Below, piece after piece: positions 36,397 to 45,303 of a stretch of DNA of 64,000 nucleotides. A program made the translations under genes and the position numbers. This stretch comes from CAIVVT01 sp963757265 (GTDB taxonomy: Bacteria > Acidobacteriota > Terriglobia > Bryobacterales > Bryobacteraceae), in NCBI GenBank assembly GCA_963757265.1, contig CAVWRA010000012.1:310001-374000 (forward strand). The letters are read 5' to 3'. A model generated the notes under the pieces. It saw only the letters and a list, made by a program, of their open reading frames with translations. It was not told where the DNA came from and did not search any database. How positions within the stretch are numbered: position 1 is the first letter of the stretch; each line of letters opens with the position of its first letter.

Positions 36397-37620
36397 TTAC
36401 TGCGCCGGGAGGGCGTCGGGGTGGCGCTGCAGCGCCGCGTCGAACCCAGGCCGGCGCACCCCCGGGAGGGCATTTCGGATCTCGGCATTCAAGTTCAGCC
36501 CGGTGTCGCGCAGCACGATGAGGGCAAAGGCGGCGAGGATGTCACCGGCGGTAAAGTTGCAATGGCCGTAAGCCGACACCGGAAGGTTGATGCGGTCGAG
36601 AAAAGTCCCGGCGCGCAGCGTCTTCAAGGTGTAGAGAGGCTCCTGCCAATAGGGGATGATGGGGTCCAGGGTAGTGTGAATGGTGACGATCGGAATCTTC
36701 AATCGGCCGGAGGTCTCATAACTCGCAGCGACCGCCGCCAGCGCGACCGGCGAGGCAGTGTAGCGCTCGACCTGGTGGTTCAACAGAACATCGTTCGACG
36801 AACCGATATAGATCCGGGCGTGATTGTCGAACGGCTGGCCGCCCAGCGTGGCAGCGGCGTCAACGGTTCCAAAAACGTTGTACCAAAGCGCGCCCAGGAC
36901 GGTTTCGCCGACGGTTGCGGGATCAGATGTCACCGCGGCGTTCATCACTTTGATGAGCTGCGCCGCGGCGGCAGGGTTGGCCGCCAGCGCCTGCTCGATG
37001 AGCGGAACATAGATGCTATCCCAATCGATCATCACCTCAGCGGGGATACTGATGGCGTTGCCCGGAATAACGTTGCGAAAGAAGTAATCGAAAATCACCC
37101 GGAAATCGCCAAAGTAATTGATCTGGCTTTGGAAGTTGCCGATGGGTCCGCAGGCGGCGCCGGCGGAATCATAGACGGCGGGCAGCCGTTCAGCCGAAAG
37201 GGCAGCGACCAATCCACCCTCGGAAGCGCCGATCAAATAGACACGTTGCGGCTTGAGCTGGGGATTGAGGATATTCGCGACCAGGTCCTCGGTGTCCTGA
37301 ACGCCCTGCACGATGGCCAGCCCGTTCTTGTTGAAACTCGAGGCCGCGAAGCCGTATCCGAGCTGGTTAAACGTGGCCGGCAAGGAGACGCCGTCAATGG
37401 AAAGCTGGTCCTGGGGCACCCCGATAGGAAGCCCCGGAGCCACGTAGCCGTGCGCGAAAACCACCAAGCCGCCGTTCCAGCAACTGGCCTCCGGCATGTA
37501 AAGGACGTACACCGACCCGTCGGATTGTGAACCAGTGGTCAGGTTGCTCTGCTGGCAAGCACCAAAAAGCGGAGCAATCAACAGGGAAGTCAAAGCGACG
37601 ATGGGGAAAAACAGACGCAT
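36397..37620 (-). CDS. Secreted alpha/beta-hydrolase (407 aa)
   Basis: An N-terminal signal (LFFPIVALTSLLIAPLFGAC) with a Cys at the cleavage region makes either secretion or lipidation possible. The nucleophile elbow is IGASEGGLVAAL (residues ~131-142). An oxyanion/first-strand motif LVVFAHGYVAPG (~52) precedes it, and the acid/His region is probably IHTTLDPIIPYW (~334) and YGHCNF (~368). This is a typical esterase or lipase layout; the substrate is unknown. It is a single minus-strand gene between cysH and the DUF1801 gene. Confidence 0.85.
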   Translation of the reverse strand: MRLFFPIVALTSLLIAPLFGACQQSNLTTGSQSDGSVYVLYMPEASCWNGGLVVFAHGYVAPGLPIGVPQDQLSIDGVSLPATFNQLGYGFAASSFNKNGLAIVQGVQDTEDLVANILNPQLKPQRVYLIGASEGGLVAALSAERLPAVYDSAGAACGPIGNFQSQINYFGDFRVIFDYFFRNVIPGNAISIPAEVMIDWDSIYVPLIEQALAANPAAAAQLIKVMNAAVTSDPATVGETVLGALWYNVFGTVDAAATLGGQPFDNHARIYIGSSNDVLLNHQVERYTASPVALAAVAASYETSGRLKIPIVTIHTTLDPIIPYWQEPLYTLKTLRAGTFLDRINLPVSAYGHCNFTAGDILAAFALIVLRDTGLNLNAEIRNALPGVRRPGFDAALQRHPDALPAQ

Positions 37621-37908
37621 ACTCAGCCTCTCTTTTCTTCGATTTTTGAACCCAGATTTTGAATATTTTCACCTGGATGGACAGGCGGAGGCAAGTGAAT
37701 TCTGACGCGCATCGGGGCAGTGGCGGAATTGTAAATCGAGTTGTCGCGCGGGGCGAAGGTGGAGTATCAGAAAGGGAGTATGCGGAGAGGAGCGGCGCGG
37801 GGATGCTCTATTCAATGTAACGTATGCGGGTCCCGGTGCCCATGTGCTCTCGGTATTGAGCAGCCCCAGCAGGCTGAATATTGAACTTTAGGTAAACGCC
37901 CTAGTAGC

Positions 37909-38295
37909 ATGATTCGTATGAAGAAAGCCACCCTAATTCCGCAGAGTGTGGACGAGTACCTGGCGGGGGTGCCGGAGCCCGCCAAGACGACCCTGGAGAA
38001 GCTGCGGGCGGCGATCCGGGCGGCGGCGCCGAAGGAGGCGGAGGAAGCGATCAGCTACGGCATGCCCGCCTTCCGCTACAACGGGCCGCTGGTGTACTAC
38101 GCCGCGTTCGCCGGGCACTGCAGCTTGTTCCCCGGGAGCAAGGCCGTGATCGCGCAGTTCAAGGACGAACTGGCCGGCTACTCCCTGGCCAAGGGCACGA
38201 TCCGCTTCCCGCTGGACAAACCACTGCCGGCCGCGCTGGTGAAGAAGATGGTGAAGGCGCGGGTGGCGCAGAACGAACTCAAGAGAAAGCGTTGA
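37909..38295 (+). CDS. DUF1801 (YdhG-like) protein (128 aa)
   Basis: A small cytosolic protein of the DUF1801 fold. Typical are VDEYLAGVPEPAKTTLEKLR at the N-terminus, EEAISYGMPAFRYNGPLVYY (residues ~45-64) and the C-terminal GTIRFPLDKPLPAALVKKMV. Members resemble the frataxin-like fold and are linked to general housekeeping or stress; no reaction is established. The start is 37909 or 37918; the latter yields MKKATLIPQ. The upstream 288 bp gap to the hydrolase gene contains nothing recognisable. Confidence 0.9.
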   Translation: MIRMKKATLIPQSVDEYLAGVPEPAKTTLEKLRAAIRAAAPKEAEEAISYGMPAFRYNGPLVYYAAFAGHCSLFPGSKAVIAQFKDELAGYSLAKGTIRFPLDKPLPAALVKKMVKARVAQNELKRKR

Positions 38296-38470
38296 GCGAG
38301 ACGGGGCGCTGACTCCAAGTTCGAAGCCCAATCATCTGTAACGCGACAGACGGCGCATCGGCGCAGGCGTTGGGGAACGGCGCACGCGGCCCGGGAGCGC
38401 GTTTGGCACGTAACTTGACTGTTGTGCATTGTTTTTCATCCGCTAAACTTGCAAAGGGAGATTGGATTCG

Positions 38471-40579
38471 ATGGCGATGCCTGCGCGGGGTGTGGCGACG
38501 GCCGGAAAAACGGCGCGGGACTACCTGGGATGGAACCGCGAGACGCTGGTTCAGGCCTTTCGCATCATGCAGATGGCGCGGCGGCTGGACGACCGCGAGA
38601 TGCTGCTGAAGCGGCAGAACCGGATCTGGTTCCAGATTTCGGGCGCGGGGCATGAGTGCGTGCAGGCGGCGGCGGGGCTGCTGCTGAAGCCGGGCGAGGA
38701 CTGGTTTTTCACGTACTACCGGGACCGGGCGCTGGCGCTGGCGCTGGGGGTGAGCCCGGAGCAGATGCTGCTGGCGAGCGTGGGGGCGGCGGCGGACCCG
38801 TTTTCGGGCGGGCGGCAGATGCCGTCGCACTGGTCGGACCCGGAGCTGCACATGTTCACGGGCTCGTCGCCGACGGGGACGCAGTTCTTGCAGGCGGTGG
38901 GGGCGGCGGAGGCGCAGCGGCTGGCGAATCCGGGATCGCGCGAGCTGACGCTGTGCACGAGCGGCGAGGGGGCGACGAGCGAGGGCGAATTCTGGGAGTC
39001 GCTGAACGCGGCGTGCCTGGGACGGCTGCCGCTACTGTACCTGGTGGAGGACAACGGATACGCGATATCGGTGCCGGTGGAGCAGCAGACGGCGGGGGGG
39101 AGCATTGCACGGCTGGTGAGCGGATTCCCGAACCTGCTGGCGGTGGAGTGCGACGGCAAGGACTTCCTGGATTCGGCCGGGGCGCTGCAACAGGCGATCG
39201 ACTGGGTGCGGACGGGGCACGGGCCGGCGCTGGTACACGCGCACGTGATCCGGCCGTATTCGCATTCGCTGTCGGACGACGAGCGGCTGTACAAGACGGC
39301 AGCGGAGCGCGAGGCGGAGGCGGCGGCGGACCCGATTGTGACGTATCCGCGCTGGCTGATCGGAGAGGGACTGCTGGACGAGCAGGGCTATAAGCGGATG
39401 TGCCACGAGGTAGACGCGGAGATCCAGGAGATCACGGCGCGGGTACTCAACGAGGCGGGGCCGGCGGGGACGAGCGCGCGCGAGTTTCTGTATTCGCCGG
39501 ACGTGGATCCGTGCGGGGCCCAGTGGGAGGCCGAACCGGAGTTCCAGGGCGAGCCGCGGACGATGGTGGATGAGATCAACCGCACGCTGAGCGAGGAGAT
39601 GGCGCGCAACGAGAGGATGGTGGTGTTCGGCCAGGACGTGGCGGACTGCGGGCGGATCGAGAATTTGAAAGAAGTGAAGGGCAAGGGCGGCGTATTCAAG
39701 GCCACGCTGGGGCTGCAGACGCGCTACGGGGTGGAGCGCTGCTTCAACACGCCGCTGGCCGAGGCGAGCATCATCGGGCGGGCGATCGGGATGGCGGCGC
39801 GGGGGCTGATGCCGGTGCCGGAGATCCAGTTTTTCGACTACATCTGGCCGGCGATGATGCAGATCCGCGACGAGCTGGCGACGATCCGCTGGCGGTCGGC
39901 CAACGGGTGGAAGGCGCCGATGGTGGTGCGGGCGCCGATCGGGGGGTATTTGAACGGCGGGGCGATGTACCACAGCCAGTGCGGGGAGGTGACGTTCACG
40001 CACATTCCGGGACTGAGGGTGGTGTTTCCGTCCAATGCGCTGGATGCGTGTGGGCTGCTGCGGACGGCGCTCAGGGCGGACGATCCAGTGCTGTTCCTGG
40101 AGCACAAGCGGCTGTACAGGGAGCCGTACAACCGGTCGCCGCATCCGGGGCCGCAGTACACGATCCCGTTCGGGAAGGCCCGCATCGCGAAACCGGGACG
40201 GGACCTGGCGATTGTCACTTATGGGGCGACGGTGCAGAAGTCGCTGCAGGCGGCGACGCAGATCGAGGGGCGGCGGCCGGAGGTGTCGATTGAAGTCATC
40301 GACCTGCGGACGCTGGCGCCGTATGACTGGGAGGCGATTGCGGCGGCGGTGAAGAAGACGTCGCGGGCGCTGATTGTGCACGAGGACACGCTGAGCTTCG
40401 GGTTCGGGGCGGAGATTGCGGCGCGGATTTCCGACGAGCTGTTCGAACACCTGGATGCGCCGGTGCGGAGGGTGGCGGCGGCGGACACCTGGGTGGGGTA
40501 TCACCCGCAGCTGGAGAGCGCGGTGCTGCCGCAGACGGAGGACATTGTGAGGGCGGCCGAAGCGCTGCTGGGGTGGTAA
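38471..40579 (+). CDS. 2-oxoacid dehydrogenase E1, alpha and beta subunits fused (702 aa)
   Basis: A thiamin-diphosphate E1 component of the branched-chain or pyruvate dehydrogenase type. The alpha part (residues ~1-340) has the ThDP motif GEGATSEGEFW and VEDNGYAISVPVE (~155-200). The beta part (~365-702) starts with VDEINRTLSEEMARNERMVV and contains FNTPLAEASIIGRAIGMA and GGAMYHSQCGEVTFTH. The linker lies around GAQWEAEPEFQGEP. Fused forms occur in Acidobacteriota and Bacteroidota. ATG 38471 is preferred (GGGAG about 11 nt upstream); TTG 38462 is in frame. E2 and E3 genes are not in the window. Confidence 0.93.
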   Translation: MAMPARGVATAGKTARDYLGWNRETLVQAFRIMQMARRLDDREMLLKRQNRIWFQISGAGHECVQAAAGLLLKPGEDWFFTYYRDRALALALGVSPEQMLLASVGAAADPFSGGRQMPSHWSDPELHMFTGSSPTGTQFLQAVGAAEAQRLANPGSRELTLCTSGEGATSEGEFWESLNAACLGRLPLLYLVEDNGYAISVPVEQQTAGGSIARLVSGFPNLLAVECDGKDFLDSAGALQQAIDWVRTGHGPALVHAHVIRPYSHSLSDDERLYKTAAEREAEAAADPIVTYPRWLIGEGLLDEQGYKRMCHEVDAEIQEITARVLNEAGPAGTSAREFLYSPDVDPCGAQWEAEPEFQGEPRTMVDEINRTLSEEMARNERMVVFGQDVADCGRIENLKEVKGKGGVFKATLGLQTRYGVERCFNTPLAEASIIGRAIGMAARGLMPVPEIQFFDYIWPAMMQIRDELATIRWRSANGWKAPMVVRAPIGGYLNGGAMYHSQCGEVTFTHIPGLRVVFPSNALDACGLLRTALRADDPVLFLEHKRLYREPYNRSPHPGPQYTIPFGKARIAKPGRDLAIVTYGATVQKSLQAATQIEGRRPEVSIEVIDLRTLAPYDWEAIAAAVKKTSRALIVHEDTLSFGFGAEIAARISDELFEHLDAPVRRVAAADTWVGYHPQLESAVLPQTEDIVRAAEALLGW

Positions 40580-40594
40580 GTGCGCCGGGCGCGC

Positions 40595-40860
40595 CGGAGC
40601 GCGAACTACAAAAATACGAAACAAAGCCAAATTGGAATAACTCCTCTGCCAACTTGAGGATACAACCGATGTCAAGAACGAATATAAGGCGAAAACAGAC
40701 GCGAGGTAGGGCGATTCGTCAGGCGTTCGACGCGGGTGTTGAAAAGAGATGAAAGTGATGAAAAGTGATGAAAAGCACGGCACGTTGGCGAATCGGGGCC
40801 GGGGCTGCGAGCGGGGGGAGAACGGGGTCTGAGGATACCTCCCCGCGTTCAAACTCCAGC
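40595..40860 (-). repeat. Dispersed repeat family E, copy 2
   Basis: Read on the minus strand it shows TTTTCATCACTTTTCATCAC, then GAATCGCCCT, TTGACA, TTGGCTTTGTT and TTCGCGCTC in the same order as 22130-22500. Boundaries are approximate. The gap 40580-41161 holds this element and nothing else recognised. Confidence 0.6.
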
Positions 40861-41161
40861 TGCCGATAGAATCAGCCATTGCGTCTCCCTGAATTCCCGA
40901 GTTCTCTACCTGATTGAGCAATTTGGAACAGACTCCGAAGCGCTGCTCCTGTATCCTACTTGCGGTGTATGGACATCTTCGAGCGGAGCGGAGCTTCGAG
41001 CGGAGTGGACCAGAACGGCAGCTCGGCTCGCGGGTTGTCATTTCCGGCCACGCGAGTGAGCGAGGCCGGCCGCGCATGGGCGTGAATTCCCGGTTTTCCC
41101 CGCCAGGGATGCCAAGCACGCCCATGCCCCGAAGTGAAGGCGCTATGCGGGTGGAGGCGTG

Positions 41162-41707
41162 ATGAGTGCAGAGGAGCGACTGGGCCAGCAGGGCGACGGG
41201 GCTAAGCACGCTGTGGATCTCGCGGAGATCCACTTTGCAGAAGCGCGCCAGCCCGTCATTCTGGTCGCGGATGACGACGCCCTGATCCGCAATCTGGTCA
41301 CGCTGCTGCTGCAGCAGGATGGCTACGTCGTGCTCTCCGCCGCCGATGGCCACGAGGGGCTGGAATTGTCTCGCCGCTATCCGGGAACCATCGACCTGGT
41401 GATTACGGACATGATGATGCCCCGGATGAACGGCGCCGACCTGTGCGCTCACCTGCTCGAGGAGCGGCCCGGGATCAAGGTGCTGGTGTTGTCCGGTGCG
41501 GACATGAGCGAAATCGTCAGACAGAATGCCAATCTGCCATTCCTGCCCAAGCCATTCGACGGACAGAGTCTGAAGTCGAGAGTCCGGGTGATTCTGGGGG
41601 CGTGGAGACCCACTCTGCCCGACCGCCTGGAGTCCGCGGCGGGCGCGGCCGGGACCGAGAAGGCGGAGCGGAAGGGCGACACCGCCAGCCGTGCCGCGGG
41701 CGCCTAG
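41162..41707 (+). CDS. Response-regulator receiver-domain protein (181 aa)
   Basis: A single CheY-like receiver domain. Acidic pocket VADDDALIRN (residues ~34-43), phospho-acceptor Asp in LVITDMMMPRMNG (~78-90), Thr/Ser position LVLSGAD (~106) and Lys in LPKPFD (~127) are all present. The N-terminal ~30 residues and C-terminal ~40 residues have no domain. There is no output domain, so it probably acts by protein-protein contact. ATG 41162 follows GGTGGAGG. The stop TAG begins a MITE end. No histidine kinase is next to it. Confidence 0.9.
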   Translation: MSAEERLGQQGDGAKHAVDLAEIHFAEARQPVILVADDDALIRNLVTLLLQQDGYVVLSAADGHEGLELSRRYPGTIDLVITDMMMPRMNGADLCAHLLEERPGIKVLVLSGADMSEIVRQNANLPFLPKPFDGQSLKSRVRVILGAWRPTLPDRLESAAGAAGTEKAERKGDTASRAAGA

Positions 41708-41892
41708 GGCTCCTGAAAAAGGCGCAGACCGCGGTCTCGAATGTCGCCCCCTGACATTCGTATCCATGGGTGGCCCGCAGGGCCATGGCGACTCCCTGCG
41801 GTCGCGGCTCCGTGCGGTGGCCGTTGCTCGGCACGGAGTTGCCGAATGCCGTAGGGGGTCCGGAGTCCGAAACGGGCCTTTTTCGGCACCCT
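41705..41892. mobile_element. MITE-like element, family D copy 2
   Basis: Left end TAGGGCTCCTGAAAAAGGCG starts with the stop codon of the response-regulator gene. The right end GCCTTTTTCGGCACCCT (41876-41892) is its imperfect complement. The interior contains GACTCCCTGCGGTCGCGGCT, the core shared with 5815-5950 and 19097-19348. No ORF inside. Confidence 0.65.
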
Positions 41893-42035
41893 CCCAGCCG
41901 GAATCCCCGCCCCAATCCGATCACCTGGGAGGAGAGCAAAGACGCCGACTGCGCGGCCGGGTGGATGGCGCTGTTCACTGACGCGCCTGGCATTCGCCGG
42001 GGATGACTTATTCAACGACTTTCCGCCGTGCGAGA

Positions 42036-42695
42036 TTACTCGCGCAGAACCACATTCAGCAAGGAACTGTGGATCTGCAAGCCGCCGTTATAGTGGATGA
42101 ATCCCAGCTTGCGGAAGCGGTTCATGAAGAAGCTGACCCGGGAACGCGTCGTGCCGATGATCCCGGCCAGAGTTTCCTGGCTGATCTTGGGAATCACCGT
42201 TTGCGGGGTGCCTTCCTTGCCGAAATTCGCAAGCAGAAGCAGCACCCGCGCCAGCCGCTTCTCGCTGGAGTTGAAGAGCTGGTCCACAAGATCCTCTTCA
42301 ATCCGAATGTTGCGCGACAGCAGATGGGCCACGAAGGCCTCGGCGAACACCGGGTGTTCATGCAGCGCCCGGACCACCCCCGCCTTGTCCATTTTCATGA
42401 TCGAGCCGGCGGACATGGCCGCGGCGGATCCCATGCGAATCGGCTGTCCGGCGAGACATCCTTCGCCAAAGAACTCACCCGGCCCGAGAATGGCGACGAC
42501 GGCTTCCTTGCCCTGCTTGGAAACGACGGAGAGCTTGACTTTGCCTTTCTGGATATAGAAAATGGCGTCCGCCGGATCGCCTTGCGAGAAGATGAGCCGG
42601 CCTTCGTCGTACTCCGCTACCGTTCTTCCGCCGTTGGTCTTGCTTAAGAAAACCCTCAGATCAAAAGCCGCTTTCGGCTTTCCTTTCGGCTTCAT
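42036..42695 (-). CDS. Crp/Fnr-family transcriptional regulator (219 aa)
   Basis: The N-terminal cyclic-nucleotide-binding fold has IFSQGDPADAIFYIQKGKVK (residues ~35-54) and GEFFGEGCLAGQPIRMGSA (~74-92). The C-terminal winged helix contains SQETLAGIIGTTRSRVSFFM (~173-192). No Fe-S Cys cluster of the FNR type is present, so a cAMP-like or ligand-free sensor is more likely. The effector is unknown. It is a single gene, convergent with the response regulator across the MITE. Confidence 0.92.
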   Translation of the reverse strand: MKPKGKPKAAFDLRVFLSKTNGGRTVAEYDEGRLIFSQGDPADAIFYIQKGKVKLSVVSKQGKEAVVAILGPGEFFGEGCLAGQPIRMGSAAAMSAGSIMKMDKAGVVRALHEHPVFAEAFVAHLLSRNIRIEEDLVDQLFNSSEKRLARVLLLLANFGKEGTPQTVIPKISQETLAGIIGTTRSRVSFFMNRFRKLGFIHYNGGLQIHSSLLNVVLRE

Positions 42696-43148
42696 ACGAA
42701 CCTCTCATCCCGTCAATCGCCCGGAGGGCGACTGGCGCCCACCGCCGGACGATTCTCCCGGCAACAGCCCGGATCATGCCTGCAACCGGCCGCTTCGAAA
42801 GGCGGCGGCTCATGGCCGCGCATTCGCACCGCGCGCCCATGCGCATTGTCCATGCCGGCCAGCGGTGCGCTTTCTCTTGAAAGGACCAATTCGAAGCGGC
42901 TCGCCGGGTAGTCCGGGCTCGCGTTGGGAGTCAATTCCCGAAGCCATCCAATCCGGGCCGTCGATCTTGCCTTTTTTAGCATTTTCCTGGAATGAAATCA
43001 AGCGCATCCGGAGTAATGGGTCTGATGCGGGGTTGGCGCTTTGCTTTACGGCTTCCAGATGCGGCCTGAACATGCCGTTGTGCCGCGGTTCGGAGTGCGG
43101 CGGTGCTGTCACGGGCACCGGGCTGGGATGGCAGGAGGAGCAGCAGGG
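42696..43148. other. Intergenic region without recognised gene
   Basis: 453 bp between two minus-strand genes. Short frames cross it but none has an RBS with a recognisable product. It should contain the promoter of the Crp-family gene. I see no strong hairpin or repeat of the families above. Confidence 0.5.
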
Positions 43149-43550
43149 CTAGTCTTCGGCCGCAGCGGTCTTGACGCAGTCCGTGAGGAGGCCGGCGGAG
43201 CGCAGCCAAGCCAGGAGCGGGCGGAGGTTCAGGCGCAGGTCGATCAGAGTCGCGTGGGAGGAGCGGGGCGTGGCGATGAGCAGGGTGAGGCGGCCGGGGG
43301 AGGCTGAGACCAAGACGCCGAGAGCGCGAGCGGGCCGGGCGGAGGTGATGAGCAGCAAGGGCCGCCCAGAGCCGGCCGGCGGGGGCGCGAGACGCCCGGC
43401 CGCGGACGTCCAGGGAAGGGGCGCGGGGTAGACTTCGATCTGCATGTCGAGGCCGCCGGCGAAGGCCTCAAAGCCGGCCGGGACGGCGCGCGCGGGCTGC
43501 CCGGCGGCCTGCAACAGCAGAATGGCAAGGGCACGAGTTATGAGCTTCAT
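43149..43550 (-). CDS. Hypothetical secreted protein (133 aa)
   Basis: ATG 43550 has GGAGGCG just upstream and gives MKLITRALAILLLQAAGQPARA, a plausible Sec signal. The mature part is rich in Ala, Leu, Arg and Pro with no recognised family; it ends in DCVKTAAAED. It follows the two DUF4252 genes on the same strand after 177 bp and may belong to the same sigma-factor cluster. GC-rich DNA often gives spurious frames, so confidence is moderate. Confidence 0.5.
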   Translation of the reverse strand: MKLITRALAILLLQAAGQPARAVPAGFEAFAGGLDMQIEVYPAPLPWTSAAGRLAPPPAGSGRPLLLITSARPARALGVLVSASPGRLTLLIATPRSSHATLIDLRLNLRPLLAWLRSAGLLTDCVKTAAAED

Positions 43551-43727
43551 GATCGCCTCCATGGCCAGTGCGAGTGGCATGTTGCGGAGAGAACATCAGC
43601 GCCTCCGCTCCCGCACGGGGAGCGGCTCAGAAACACGTGGCAGACGGTGGCGCGAGTGGGGCTGCGGCAGCCAAGAGTGGCTGCGGCACAGAGCTTGGTT
43701 CGCGGCGAGGCGGCTGTGGAGCCGGGG

Positions 43728-44270
43728 TCAGGGCTTATTGGTGAAACTCATGTCGGCCACGTGGAACTCTTTCTCCACTGCGCCGATCTGGCTGAGGTCG
43801 CCGGTGCCGACGATGTTGACGATGGTGAGTTCCTTGGGCTCGGCGGCGACGACGGCGAGGCCGTCGGGCTTGCCGTCCGTGGCGTGGAAACAGACCTGCG
43901 CGGATTCGCCGGTCTTGTTGTTGCGGACGTTGACGATGCAGGCCCAGCCGGGCTGGCGGAGCTGGCTGCGGACGGCGTCGACGTCGGAAAGGTCGTATTC
44001 ACCCTCGTGGGCGAATTTGTAGCTGCGGACGAAGCCGCCCTTGATTTTGTCGAAGGGCCCATGGTGGGCGGATGAGGCATCCTGGTCCGGTTTGGGGGCC
44101 GGCTTGGAGCCGTTGGCCAGGGCCAGCACGGCGGGGTCGAGGTTGACGTCGGCGACCTCCTGGGCCTTGGCGGCCAGCTTGTCGAGGGAGGCGGGGAGTT
44201 TCAATGACTGTGCCTGGGCGGCGCAGGCTGCCAGCACGAATAAGAACAAAGGCGCTGCGAATCTGATCAT
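43728..44270 (-). CDS. DUF4252 lipoprotein-like secreted protein, paralogue 2 (180 aa)
   Basis: ATG 44270 follows AAAGGAGATATCACC. The N-terminus MIRFAAPLFLFVLAACAAQA offers a lipobox (LAAC) or a normal signal cleavage before Q. The body (LPASLDKLAAKAQEVADVNL, then FVRSYKFAHEGEYDLSDVDA and WACIVNVRNNKTGE) matches the DUF4252 pattern. It shares obvious similarity with the neighbour at 44312-44860, so the pair arose by tandem duplication. Genes of this family often sit beside ECF sigma factors, as here. Function unknown. Confidence 0.85.
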   Translation of the reverse strand: MIRFAAPLFLFVLAACAAQAQSLKLPASLDKLAAKAQEVADVNLDPAVLALANGSKPAPKPDQDASSAHHGPFDKIKGGFVRSYKFAHEGEYDLSDVDAVRSQLRQPGWACIVNVRNNKTGESAQVCFHATDGKPDGLAVVAAEPKELTIVNIVGTGDLSQIGAVEKEFHVADMSFTNKP

Positions 44271-44311
44271 GGTGATATCTCCTTTACTGGTACTAGGCGG
44301 AACGGGCGGCC

Positions 44312-44860
44312 TCACTCGCCGGGATTGTCCTGCTTCTTAGGCTTGGAATCGTGATCGATCCTGGGTATGCCGAACTGGCCCTCCAGCGCGCCGAGATGTT
44401 CGGCGTCGATAGGGCCCGCGATGGTGACGATGGTCAATTCCTTGGGCTTGGCGGTCACGATGGCCATGCCGCCGGGCTGGCCCTTCTGGGCGAAGAAACA
44501 GACCTGGGTATTCTCGCCGGTCTTTTTGCTGCGGACGTTGACGATGCAGGTCCAGCCGGGGGCACGAAGCTGGGCGCGGAGCAGCTCGACGTCGGCATCG
44601 GAATACTCGCCCTCCTTGGCAAACTTGTAGCTGCGCACGAAGATGCCCTTGACGCCGCCGACGGCCTGCTTGGCGGCCTTTTCGTCGGGGTTCTTATCGG
44701 ACAGGAAGGCAGCCGCCATGCCGAGCATGTCGGGGCCGAGCGAGACGTCGGCGACCTCGTCGGCCTTGGCGGCGAGCTGGTCGAACGACGGCGGAATCTT
44801 CAGCAGCTGGGCCTGCGCCGTGCAGGCCGCGAGTACGAACAATGGCACTAACAGTTTCAT
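44312..44860 (-). CDS. DUF4252 lipoprotein-like secreted protein, paralogue 1 (182 aa)
   Basis: The start ATG 44860 gives MKLLVPLFVLAACTAQAQLL with a lipobox-like LAAC. The body contains IPPSFDQLAAKADEVADVSL, FVRSYKFAKEGEYSDADVEL and WTCIVNVRSKKTGENTQVCF, aligned almost position by position with the next gene. The C-terminal tail is Lys/Asp rich. It follows the anti-sigma gene by 62 bp on the same strand. Confidence 0.85.
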   Translation of the reverse strand: MKLLVPLFVLAACTAQAQLLKIPPSFDQLAAKADEVADVSLGPDMLGMAAAFLSDKNPDEKAAKQAVGGVKGIFVRSYKFAKEGEYSDADVELLRAQLRAPGWTCIVNVRSKKTGENTQVCFFAQKGQPGGMAIVTAKPKELTIVTIAGPIDAEHLGALEGQFGIPRIDHDSKPKKQDNPGE

Positions 44861-44922
44861 AAAACCATCTCCTTCACTCACCCAGTGGGCGCTTAAGCCC
44901 GGCTGGCCCATCGCCCAATTCC

Positions 44923-45303
44923 TTACTGCGCGTTGGAGTAGTCCGCGCTGACCTGGCGCAGGCTCTCCTGCACTCCCCGCAGAGAGCTGCCCGTAACTCT
45001 CAGGGCCAGCAAAAGTTGCTGCTTAGCGGCCTCGCCGCGAACGCGCTCCACCCGCTGATGCTCATAATTGACGCCGCACACGACGAGCAGGCAGAGTGCG
45101 CCGGCCAGCGCGGCTCGGGCGAAAACTGGCGCCCGCAACCACGCCGAAATCGTTTCCCACGCCCGTGCCCACGCCGATTGAGGCTCCGGCTCGGCCGCCA
45201 GGCGCGCCATGAGCCGGGCCTCGAAGCCCACGGGCGGCGGCTCACGGCGCAAGGCGTTGCGCAGGTCTTCTTCGAGACGTTCCGGACGATCAGGACGGTT
45301 CAT
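44923..45303 (-). CDS. Putative anti-sigma factor, single-pass membrane protein (126 aa)
   Basis: Its ATG overlaps the stop of the ECF sigma gene (ATGA), the classic arrangement of a sigma/anti-sigma pair. Residues 1-57 are cytosolic and charged (RPERLEEDLRNALRREPPP). Residues ~60-78 form one membrane helix (FARAALAGALCLLVVCGVNY). About 48 residues follow outside, helical and Gln/Arg-rich. There is no zinc-binding HxxxCxxC motif, so it is not a ZAS type. The role is inferred from context. Confidence 0.75.
   Translation of the reverse strand: MNRPDRPERLEEDLRNALRREPPPVGFEARLMARLAAEPEPQSAWARAWETISAWLRAPVFARAALAGALCLLVVCGVNYEHQRVERVRGEAAKQQLLLALRVTGSSLRGVQESLRQVSADYSNAQ

Noticed and set aside
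39032..41767. A 911-codon minus-strand open frame
   Set aside because: It is antisense to the fused E1 gene and then crosses a repeat and the response-regulator gene. Its product is Arg/His/Pro-rich with no family pattern; it is a product of GC-rich codon use.
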